Shown here piece after piece: positions 52,474 through 59,863 of a stretch of DNA of 64,000 nucleotides; the stretch's first letter is position 1; every line of letters begins with the position of its first letter. Position numbers and translations under genes: made by a program. This DNA is from Bordetella genomosp. 13 (GTDB lineage: Bacteria > Pseudomonadota > Gammaproteobacteria > Burkholderiales > Burkholderiaceae_B). The stretch spans positions 124,001-188,000 of the forward strand of contig NZ_VEHL01000007.1 in NCBI RefSeq assembly GCF_007679965.1. Reading direction: 5' to 3'. A model generated the notes under the pieces. It did no database searches and was not told the origin of the DNA. It was given only the letters and a program-made list of their open reading frames with translations.

Positions 52474-53163
52474 TCAGGCCTCGTCGCGCCGCAGCGCGCC
52501 TTGCCGCCGCGCGTGAACCGGCCAGACCGCCAACGCCGCCAGGCCCAGCGCCACGCCCCCCACCACGTCCAGCAGGTCGTGCTGCCACGTCAGCACCGTC
52601 GAGACCAGGATCAGCAGGCACCAGCCGTGCCACACCAGGCGCGCCGCGGGGCCGGGCAGCGCCGGCAGGCAGGCCCGCCACGTCACCACCAGCACCGCGG
52701 CGTGCAGCGACGGGAACATGTTGAAGGGCTGCTCGAAGGCGCGCAACTGCGCGTACAGCACGCCTGTCATGCCGTCGGGCTGCGGCAGCGGGCGGACGTT
52801 GACGGTGGGCAGCAGCACGAATACGCCGAAGGACGCCAGTTGCACCGCGGCGATGCGCGCTGCGTGGCGCCGCAACGCATGCACGCCATGGAACGCGAAG
52901 AACGTGCAGGGAAAGATCAGGTTCAGGCTGAGGTACGGCCAGAGCGTCCAGGGCACGAAGGGGATCCAGCCGTCCCATGCGCCGTGCAGCGACCATGCCG
53001 CCGTCCCGCGCGCCGCCGCCCATTGGTTGGTGGCGCGGTAGCCCACGATGAACAGCATGCCCAGCAGCAGCATCCAGGCCAGGGCTTCGCGCCAGGGGTA
53101 CGCGGCGTGGCGCCCCCCACGGGGTGGCAGCCGCGCAACCCCGCTAAAATCCGATCCCGGCAC
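52474..53163 (-). CDS. PAP2-superfamily membrane phosphatase (IPC-synthase-like type)
   Basis: 229 residues from a GTG; the true start is uncertain and an ATG at 53073 would give 199. Several membrane helices are clear. The phosphatase motifs are in NMFPSLHAAVLVVTWRACL (PSxH) and TVLTWQHDLLDVVGGVALG (the distal His/Asp, as in inositol-phosphorylceramide-synthase-like PAP2 proteins). It probably acts on lipid phosphates or prenyl diphosphates at the outer face of the inner membrane. It is divergent from the TOMM cluster. Confidence 0.78.
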   Translation of the reverse strand: MPGSDFSGVARLPPRGGRHAAYPWREALAWMLLLGMLFIVGYRATNQWAAARGTAAWSLHGAWDGWIPFVPWTLWPYLSLNLIFPCTFFAFHGVHALRRHAARIAAVQLASFGVFVLLPTVNVRPLPQPDGMTGVLYAQLRAFEQPFNMFPSLHAAVLVVTWRACLPALPGPAARLVWHGWCLLILVSTVLTWQHDLLDVVGGVALGLAALAVWPVHARRQGALRRDEA

Positions 53164-53171
53164 CCTCGACA

Positions 53172-54185
53172 ATGAGACCCTCGTATCCGATGACAGACCG
53201 CACGAGCTCCACGCCCTGCGCCGGCGGCCCCACGGGCCGGTGGACCCGCAGTCCTGCATGGACGCTGCTGCTGCAGCCGCATGAAGGGCGCACCCTGCTG
53301 GTGCTGACGGGCGGGGCCGACGAAACGTATATCGTAGACGAAGCCGACGCGGACGATGTCGCCGGCCGGGTGTACGAGGCATGGCAGGCCGACAACCTGG
53401 AGCCGCTGCTGGACGATCCGGCGTGCGGCGCCGCGGCGCGGCAGATCCGGCGGGTCGGCGCGCTGGTGCCGGCGGCCGCGGCACGCCGCCCCGCCACGTA
53501 TGCGCTGGCCTGGCTGGGCACGCCGTGGCCCGCGCTGGCCGACGCGCTCGACGGCCTGGCCGGGGAACACGGCCTGCCTCCGCGCAGCGATCGGGCCAAG
53601 GACGCCGGCCTGCTGCTGCTGGTGCGCACCGACGCCGGCTGGCGCCAGGCGCTGGACGCCTACGCCGCGCTGCGGCCCGGCGCGCCGCACCTGTTCGTGG
53701 ATGCCGCGTATCACCACACCCTGGGCGTGGGGCCTTATGTGGTGCCCGGGCAGACGGCGTGCGTCGCTTGCCTGGGCAACCGCGTGGCGCGCCGCTGGGG
53801 CGACCCGCCCATGCCGCCGCGCCCGGCGGTCAGTGCAAGGCCTCGCGGCGCCGCTGCCCTGCTGGCGCCGATCCTGGCGGCGCCGGTTGCGCTGGCGGGG
53901 TTCATCGAACACAGCGCCAGCCTCGACCTGCAGACGCTGGCCGGCACGCGCGACAAGGTCTTCCAGCTGCCGTGGTGCCCGGTCTGCGGGCAGGGTCATG
54001 AGCGGGCCGGCGGGGCGCTGGCGCTTCCATGGCTGGCATCGCGGCAGGAGGATGCCGCCGTGCAGGGCGGGCCAGGGCAAGCCGTGCCCGCGCAGGAGGC
54101 GGCGGCATTGCGGAATGCGCCCGTGCAAGCGCCATCCATACAGGCCGCGCCTGCGCCGGCCGCCGCGCGCGGCGTTTCCGAGTGA
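53172..54185 (+). CDS. TOMM leader-peptide-binding/E1-like cyclodehydratase partner (SagC/Ocin-ThiF type)
   Basis: 337 residues (a second ATG is at 53190). The N-terminal part (about 28-85, WTLLLQPHEGRTLLVLTGG) resembles the RiPP-recognition beta-sheet. The central ThiF-like remnant leads to VPGQTACVACLGNRVARRW, the hallmark of TOMM E1-like proteins. Cys197, Cys200, Cys269 and Cys272 (WCPVCGQG) form a Cys4 zinc site. A Pro/Ala-rich tail follows. It delivers the precursor to the YcaO enzyme at 54780. It is the first gene of the cluster. Confidence 0.82.
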   Translation: MRPSYPMTDRTSSTPCAGGPTGRWTRSPAWTLLLQPHEGRTLLVLTGGADETYIVDEADADDVAGRVYEAWQADNLEPLLDDPACGAAARQIRRVGALVPAAAARRPATYALAWLGTPWPALADALDGLAGEHGLPPRSDRAKDAGLLLLVRTDAGWRQALDAYAALRPGAPHLFVDAAYHHTLGVGPYVVPGQTACVACLGNRVARRWGDPPMPPRPAVSARPRGAAALLAPILAAPVALAGFIEHSASLDLQTLAGTRDKVFQLPWCPVCGQGHERAGGALALPWLASRQEDAAVQGGPGQAVPAQEAAALRNAPVQAPSIQAAPAPAAARGVSE

Positions 54186-54222
54186 AATCGATTTCGGCAT
54201 TCCCCATACCGAGGAGTTCGCA

Positions 54223-54783
54223 ATGTACCGTCTGCCCACGCAATTCGATCCCGCCGGCCGGCAGGACGACCTGTCCGCCGCAGGCGGTGGCTCGACGTCG
54301 ACGACGTGCAGCAGTTGCGTGTTGACGCTGGGCGCCTTCAGCACGGTCACCGCGATGATGTTCGTCGGCCTGGCTCCGCCACCGAATGCGGCGGCCAGGC
54401 GTCCGGAAGGCGAGCCGGACGGACTGGATGTTCCGCCGGATCCGCCTGCCGGGACCGCGCACGCGCGGGAGGGCGCCGGCGCGATGCCTCCCTCGCGGAT
54501 ACCCGACTCGAACCTCCCGGCCGCGCCCATGTCCGCCGGCAAGCGCGGGACGCTGGGCGCCGTCTCGCTGCTGATCGCCCTCGCGGCGGGCGTGGCCTGC
54601 GCTTTCGTGCATCCCATGTTCGGGGTCCTGGCCTTCCTGGGCAGCTACGTCGCCATCTACTGCACGGTGTACGAACGTTCGAACCTGTCGGCCGCGCGCG
54701 GCGCGGGGATCGGCATCCTGATGCTGGTCGCGATCGTGATCTGCGGGCTGTTCGAGATGTACGTCTGGATGCAGAACCTGTGA
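54223..54783 (+). CDS. Candidate TOMM precursor fused to membrane segments
   Basis: 186 residues. The first 20 residues are hydrophilic and end AAGGG; residues 24-32 are STSTTCSSC, nine consecutive Ser, Thr and Cys, the residues that YcaO enzymes turn into azolines. A hydrophobic stretch (33-50), a Pro/acidic linker (51-108), two more helices (about 110-148 and 163-182) complete it. It lies between the E1-like and YcaO genes and overlaps the latter (GTGA); GAGGAGTTCGCA precedes the ATG. If not the precursor it would be a small membrane component of unknown role. Confidence 0.6.
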   Translation: MYRLPTQFDPAGRQDDLSAAGGGSTSTTCSSCVLTLGAFSTVTAMMFVGLAPPPNAAARRPEGEPDGLDVPPDPPAGTAHAREGAGAMPPSRIPDSNLPAAPMSAGKRGTLGAVSLLIALAAGVACAFVHPMFGVLAFLGSYVAIYCTVYERSNLSAARGAGIGILMLVAIVICGLFEMYVWMQNL

Positions 54784-56144
54784 CGTCGGACTGGCCGGAA
54801 GCACGCTTGCCGGCAACGTCCACCTCCGGCGCGCACAGGCCGGGCGCGCTGTCGCGGCACCTGCTCACGCGCGCCGCGGGCGGTCGATGCGGATTGGTGC
54901 CCCCCTTGCGCTTCGTCCACGGCCAGCCCTGCGACCTGCCGGGTCCGTGGCTGGACGGCCACCCGCTGGCCAACGCCGCCGTTCCGAAGGACCCGGCCAA
55001 CGCCTGGCAGACGGTATCCGGCGCCGTGGCGCAGGCGCCCGGCGACGCCGCGGCCGGCGCGCTGGCCGAGGCGCTCGAACGACTGGCCGCGGCGCAGGCC
55101 GCCATGCCGCTGCGCCCGCGCGATGCCATCGATACGTCGATGCGGCTGGACGAGGACGGCTTCGCGCTGTTCAGCGACCGGCAGCGGGCGCAACCGGATT
55201 TCCCCTGGCCTATGGCGCGATCCGCGCAAGACCTGTACGCCCCCGTGTACAGTCTGGCCGACAACCGCGAACGCTGGGTGCCGCAGGAACTGGTGGGACT
55301 GGGCCCGCGCGCCGGGCAGGCGCGCATGCCGTCGACCTCCAGCGGCCTGGCCGCGTGGCGCGACGAGGCCGGCGGCCCGTGGCTGGCGCTGCTGCGCGCC
55401 GCGCAGGAACTGCTGGAGCGCGACGCGCTTGCCACGACCTGGCTCAACGGCCTGGGCGGCCGCACGCTGCCGCTGCCCGAAGAATGGACCCACGACGCGG
55501 CGCGGCGCGGCGGCGCCATCGCGGCCTACGATCTGACCCAGGCCTGGAATCCGCATCCCGTGGTCGCCGTGGCGGGCGGCCTGCCGTGGGCCGGGCGGCC
55601 GCGCTTCGTCCTGGGCATCGCCTGCCGCGCCAGCCGGGGCGCAGCGCTGCACAAGGCCTTGCTGGAATGGACGCAGTCGCTGACTTTCGCCGCCCATCTG
55701 GCGGGCCGCGCAACGGACGACCTGCCGACCGATCCGGCTCGGCTGCGCCGCTTCGACCAGCACGCGGTCTTCTATACGCTGCGTCCCGAGCTCTGGCGCG
55801 AGACCGCGCTGATCGCCCATGCCCGGCCGCACGGCCCGGCCGTGGGAGCCGACGCAGCGCGGCCCGAGGCGACCGGCGCGCGGCAGGCCGCCACGCAGCT
55901 GCACGACCTGCAATCGGCATTGGGCCGCGCGGGCATCGACCTGTATTACCGCGAGCTCACCACCGTGGACGTGGCGGCCTGCGGCCTGCGCGTCATGCGC
56001 GTGCTGTCGCCCCAGCTCAGCGGCCTGCATGCCGACGAGCGCGCGCCCTTCCTGGGCGGCCGCAGCGCCGACGTGGACTGGCGCTATCCCGGACTGGCCC
56101 GGCACACGTCCTATCCCAACCCCCTGCCCCATCCGCTGGGCTGA
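54780..56144 (+). CDS. YcaO cyclodehydratase (TOMM biosynthesis)
   Basis: 454 residues from a GTG overlapping the upstream stop. The ATP-site signature is in MPSTSSGLAAWRDEAGG and LRAAQELLERDALATTW, with further acidic/Gln residues in HKALLEWTQS. The C-terminus ends NPLPHPLG, the PxPxP tail that, in azoline-forming YcaO proteins, reaches into the active site. It uses ATP to cyclise Ser, Thr or Cys onto the preceding carbonyl. A separate E1-like partner is encoded at 53172, as in the streptolysin S SagC/SagD type. Confidence 0.9.
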   Translation: MTSDWPEARLPATSTSGAHRPGALSRHLLTRAAGGRCGLVPPLRFVHGQPCDLPGPWLDGHPLANAAVPKDPANAWQTVSGAVAQAPGDAAAGALAEALERLAAAQAAMPLRPRDAIDTSMRLDEDGFALFSDRQRAQPDFPWPMARSAQDLYAPVYSLADNRERWVPQELVGLGPRAGQARMPSTSSGLAAWRDEAGGPWLALLRAAQELLERDALATTWLNGLGGRTLPLPEEWTHDAARRGGAIAAYDLTQAWNPHPVVAVAGGLPWAGRPRFVLGIACRASRGAALHKALLEWTQSLTFAAHLAGRATDDLPTDPARLRRFDQHAVFYTLRPELWRETALIAHARPHGPAVGADAARPEATGARQAATQLHDLQSALGRAGIDLYYRELTTVDVAACGLRVMRVLSPQLSGLHADERAPFLGGRSADVDWRYPGLARHTSYPNPLPHPLG

Positions 56145-56158
56145 GGCCGCATCTCATC

Positions 56159-56929
56159 ATGCCGTTCGACATGCCCCCCGATGCCGCCGACGACACGCCG
56201 TCGCGGGACGCGCCGCTGTTCCACCTGTTCTGGCGCAACAGCGAACTCAATCCCGCCCGGGCCGCGGTGCTGGGCCAGCGCATCGCGCGCGACGCGGCCG
56301 GCCCGGCCGGTACGCCGCCCCCGCGGCACGGCCAGGCCGCCTGGCCGCTGCCGGACGCGCCGCCCGGACAGGCCGACACCTGGGCGCGACGCGCCAGCGC
56401 ACGCGCGTTCGGCACGCGCCGCGCGACCCTGCCGGAACTGGGCCAGCTGCTGCACCCGCTGCGCGCGCGGCCCGGCGGCCAGACCCGGCTGCTGCCCTCG
56501 GGCGGGGCCAAGTACCCGCTGCAGGCCTACGTCGCCCTGTGCCGGCTGGACGGTCCGTCCGAGCTGTCGGGCCAGATTGCCTGGTACGACAACGAACGCC
56601 ACGGCCTGGCGCCCGTGCGAGCCTGCCCGCCGTGGCCCGAACTGGCGCGCGCGCTGGGCGTGGACTGGCCCGACGAGCCCGCCGCCGTGGTAATGCTGGT
56701 GGCGCAGGCCGAACCCATGCTGGCCAAGTACGGCGAGCGCGGCGGACGCTTCATGCTGATCGAGGCCGGCGTGCAACTGGGCGCGCTGGGCTACCAGGTC
56801 GCGCAGGCCGGCTGGGCGGGCTGCGCCATCGGCGCGTTCCACGACGACGCGCTGCTGGCCTTGCTGGGACTGCGGGCGCCGCGTCACCTTGCCGTGCTGG
56901 CCTACGCGTGCGGCCCGCAGGCGCGATAG
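56159..56929 (+). CDS. SagB-type FMN dehydrogenase (azoline oxidation)
   Basis: 256 residues. ARRASARAFGTRRATLPELG is the (R)RSxRxF FMN-binding opening; LLPSGGAKYPLQAYV and GRFMLIEAGVQLGALGYQVA are typical of the SagB/ThcOx group of nitroreductase-like flavoproteins. It oxidises azolines to azoles. It lies 14 nt after the YcaO gene and completes the dehydrogenase/cyclodehydratase/partner set. No obvious transporter or protease gene follows. Confidence 0.88.
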   Translation: MPFDMPPDAADDTPSRDAPLFHLFWRNSELNPARAAVLGQRIARDAAGPAGTPPPRHGQAAWPLPDAPPGQADTWARRASARAFGTRRATLPELGQLLHPLRARPGGQTRLLPSGGAKYPLQAYVALCRLDGPSELSGQIAWYDNERHGLAPVRACPPWPELARALGVDWPDEPAAVVMLVAQAEPMLAKYGERGGRFMLIEAGVQLGALGYQVAQAGWAGCAIGAFHDDALLALLGLRAPRHLAVLAYACGPQAR

Positions 56930-57083
56930 ACAGGCGGCCCGACCTCGCGCGCCGCACCGCGCCGGCGACACCCACGCCCGGCGCCGCATGGCATTGCATG
57001 CCCCGGCGCGGACCTCGCGCGGCGTGCCCTACGTGCAACATGCACATACACTAGTGCCTCCTTCCACGCCGACAGAGCGCCCA

Positions 57084-58652
57084 ATGAGACAACCCCTGAC
57101 CATCCTGAGCCTTGCCCTGGCGCTGGCCCTGCCCGCCGTGACCGCCTCGGCCCAGCAGCCCGCCACGCCGGCATCCGCCGCCGCGCCCGCCCCGAGCCCC
57201 GCCAAGGCTCCGCCGCGCGATCCGTTCTTCTGGCTGGGCGAGATGAACAAGGCCACCACCGTCATCAACACCGAGGCGGGCCTGCTGGACAAGGCCATGG
57301 CGCCGCGCCTGGCGGCCGGCGTGGCCAAGGTCATCAACGACGGCAACCAGCCCGGCGGCAAGCGGCCAGCCACCGTCATCACCTTCGAACCGCTGCTGAT
57401 CCAGGCGGCCGGCCAGGACATCACCCTGCTGCACGCAGGCCGCTCCAGCCAGGACATGCACGCCACCTATCGCGCCGCCATCCTGCGCGACAAGCTGCTG
57501 GAACTGGCCGACCAATTGAACGCGACGGCCAGGACCCTGGTCGGCCTGGCCGGCAAGCACGTCGACACCATCGTTCCGAACTACACCAACGGCGTGGCCG
57601 CGCAACCCAACAGCTACGGCCATTACCTGCTGGGCTTCGCCGCCGCGCTGGACCGCGATGCGCAGCGCATCCGCGAGACCTATGTGCGCGTCGACCGCTC
57701 GCCCATGGGCACCACCGTGCTCAACGGCACCAGCTGGCCGCTGGACCGCAAGCGCATGGCGCAGTACCTGGGCTTCAACGCGCTGGTGGACAACGCCTAC
57801 GACGCTTCGCAGCTGTCGTCCATGGACGAGCCCGTCGAGGTCGCGTCCATCGTCACCGCCATCGCGCTGCATACCGGCAACTTCGTCGAAGACGTGATGA
57901 CGCAATACGCCCAGTCGCGTCCGTGGATCCTGCTGCAGGAAGGCGGCGGCAACACGTACGTATCCAGCGCCATGCCGCAGAAGCGCAATCCGGGCCTGCT
58001 GAACGACACGCGCAGCGACGCCTCGACCGCGCTGACGCTGGCCATGGGCCCGGCCATCCAGACGCACAACATCACCCCGGGCATGAGCGATCCGAAGGAC
58101 GTGAAGCAGAACTCGGCCATGGTGGACAGCGCCATCAGCGCGCTCAAGCGCTGGGACCGCGTGCTCAAGGCCATGGTGATCAGCCCCGACCGGGCGCTGG
58201 AAGAGTTGAACAGCGACTGGACGGCCTCGCAGGAACTGGCCGACGTACTGATGCGCAAGTACAAGCTGCCCTTCCGCGTGGGCCATCATTTCGCGTCCGA
58301 AGTGGTGGAGTACGCCAAGGCCAAGGACATCAAACCGTTGGACTTTCCCTACGACCAGGCCCGCCGCATCTACGAAGAGGCCGTCAAGGGCAGCAAGTAT
58401 CCGCAGGAGTTGCCGATGGACGAGAAGGAATTCCGCTCGACGCTGGACCCGATCGCCATCGTGAAGAACCGTGCCACCAGCGGCGGCCCGCAGCCCGCCG
58501 AGATGCAGCGCATGCTGAAGGAAGCCAACGAGAAGCTGGCGGCGCAGGATACGTGGATCAGGGAGCGGCGCGCGCACATCGACCGCTCGCTGGCCGACCT
58601 GGACCGCGCGTTCAGTTCGCTGGCTGGCAGCGCAGAGAGCCGGAAAGACTGA
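57084..58652 (+). CDS. Exported argininosuccinate-lyase/fumarase-superfamily protein
   Basis: 522 residues. The N-terminus MRQPLTILSLALALALPAVT is a Sec signal peptide cleaved near ASA-Q, followed by an Ala/Pro linker. The lyase core has the superfamily signature as SSAMPQKRNPGLLND (loop with the catalytic Ser region), a TNGVAAQPNSYGHYLLGFA segment and a His-bearing RVGHHFASEVVEYA near the C-terminus. Normal members are cytoplasmic tetramers that eliminate fumarate. A periplasmic location is unusual, and its substrate is unknown. It is downstream of the TOMM genes, after a 154-bp gap. Confidence 0.82.
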   Translation: MRQPLTILSLALALALPAVTASAQQPATPASAAAPAPSPAKAPPRDPFFWLGEMNKATTVINTEAGLLDKAMAPRLAAGVAKVINDGNQPGGKRPATVITFEPLLIQAAGQDITLLHAGRSSQDMHATYRAAILRDKLLELADQLNATARTLVGLAGKHVDTIVPNYTNGVAAQPNSYGHYLLGFAAALDRDAQRIRETYVRVDRSPMGTTVLNGTSWPLDRKRMAQYLGFNALVDNAYDASQLSSMDEPVEVASIVTAIALHTGNFVEDVMTQYAQSRPWILLQEGGGNTYVSSAMPQKRNPGLLNDTRSDASTALTLAMGPAIQTHNITPGMSDPKDVKQNSAMVDSAISALKRWDRVLKAMVISPDRALEELNSDWTASQELADVLMRKYKLPFRVGHHFASEVVEYAKAKDIKPLDFPYDQARRIYEEAVKGSKYPQELPMDEKEFRSTLDPIAIVKNRATSGGPQPAEMQRMLKEANEKLAAQDTWIRERRAHIDRSLADLDRAFSSLAGSAESRKD

Positions 58653-58706
58653 CGCGGACCCTGGCGCCGCCGGACGCCGCGGCGTTCGATGCGCCTTCGT
58701 GCCGGC

Positions 58707-58988
58707 TCAGGTCGCGTCGCGCTCCGCGCGCTCCGGCGCCGGCACGCCGCCCGGTTTGTCGTCTTCGGCTCGTTGCCCAGGCAGTTCCTCGGGCAGCCCG
58801 GCCTGGCGGCGCTGCGCCGGGGTACGGCCATATGCATCCTTGCCCTGCTCCGCCACCTGGCCGCCGGCCGGATAGCCCGAGCCGTTGTAGGGATTGGGAT
58901 TGCGCCTGTCCGATTGCGGCTTCTGCACGTCGGGTTGCGCGTTGTGGCGTTCCTGTTCGGTGTCGGCGTGGAATACCGGTTTCGTCAT
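58707..58988 (-). CDS. Hydrophilic small protein, unknown
   Basis: 93 residues, very polar, rich in Pro, Gln, Glu, Arg and Asn (NPYNGSGYPAGGQVAEQGKD). No membrane helix or known domain. It is supported by an excellent ribosome-binding site (GGAGGTCGATC) before the ATG and by its place beside another small gene. It probably is intrinsically disordered. A role cannot be given. Confidence 0.65.
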   Translation of the reverse strand: MTKPVFHADTEQERHNAQPDVQKPQSDRRNPNPYNGSGYPAGGQVAEQGKDAYGRTPAQRRQAGLPEELPGQRAEDDKPGGVPAPERAERDAT

Positions 58989-59039
58989 GATCGACCTCCA
59001 TGGGTTGCGGAAAGAAAAAGGCGCGCACGGGCGGCGCCG

Positions 59040-59258
59040 TCAGGCGCCGCCGACACCCTTGACCACCTTGCCCGTCCCCGCGCAGGTCTGGCAGGTCCGG
59101 CCTTGCACCTGTCCTGATCCCTGGCAGTCGGGACAGGGCACCTCGCCGGTGCCGGGCGTGCCCGCGGGCGCGTCATCGCCCGGGTTCACCTCGTGGGATG
59201 GGCCCGCGGTCATTGGCTGCGCACCGGGCGGGTCTTCAACACCTGCGTATTGCTGCAT
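59040..59258 (-). CDS. Small DnaJ-type CxxCxGxG zinc-finger protein
   Basis: 72 residues. The second half carries two CxxCxGxG repeats, CPDCQGSGQV and CQTCAGTGKV, the zinc-binding unit of DnaJ and of small metallochaperone-like proteins. The first half is acidic and Pro-rich. AGGAGGCCGCC precedes the ATG. Full DnaJ has four such repeats plus a J domain, both absent, so this is a mini-protein and not a chaperone fragment. Confidence 0.7.
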   Translation of the reverse strand: MQQYAGVEDPPGAQPMTAGPSHEVNPGDDAPAGTPGTGEVPCPDCQGSGQVQGRTCQTCAGTGKVVKGVGGA

Positions 59259-59863
59259 GGCGGCCTCCTGGTTGCCTACAGATCCGCGTGTGCTCCGCAA
59301 GAGGCGTTCCCGTGGCGGGGCCGTGGGACAGGAAGGCGTGGCCGTCTCACCCGTGTCCGACACGCAACGCTTTGCCGCCAGGCAGGTTCGCGTCACGGTC
59401 CGGGCCCTGCGGAATTCCCCCCTTTCGACCGCACTGGAAGTTTTAGATGCACCGGTTTCCGACCCGCTCCCACCGCGCTCCGGGGCACCTGGCGCACGTT
59501 TTGCTGGGCCCGGGGCGGCTGGCAGGACCTGAGCCCCTTAAGCCTTTAGGATGAGGAACGGCGCCCGCGCGGCCCCGGGGGCTGCCCGCGGTGCGGGCGG
59601 CGCGAGCCTGGCGGCCGCGCGGACGCGCTCACCGTATCGGTGCCGTTCGCCACGTGCCCCGCTGTCTCGTGCCGACGGCTGAGCCCCGGCCCGCGCCTCA
59701 TCCCTGTTTTGCGACATTCCCAGACTTATGGCTGATCCGTCGCACGGCCGGCTCCATCGTCCGTCCTAGGATGAACGCCTTCTGGAGCTCACGCACTACA
59801 GCGCGCACTATCAGCCCCTGGTAGGGGTCGACCGACTCCAACGCTCTATCGGGTGGATACGAC
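59259..59863. other. 605-bp intergenic region without a supported gene
   Basis: Open frames here have no ribosome-binding site or recognisable product and are of the GC-rich random type. The right end is the leader of the gene at 59864. No clear promoter pair, repeat or terminator was found. Confidence 0.5.

Noticed and set aside
53172..56929. Lasso- or lanthipeptide pathway
   Set aside because: No LanM/LanB/LanC or asparagine-synthetase-like gene is present; YcaO plus SagB and E1-like protein is specific to azole formation.
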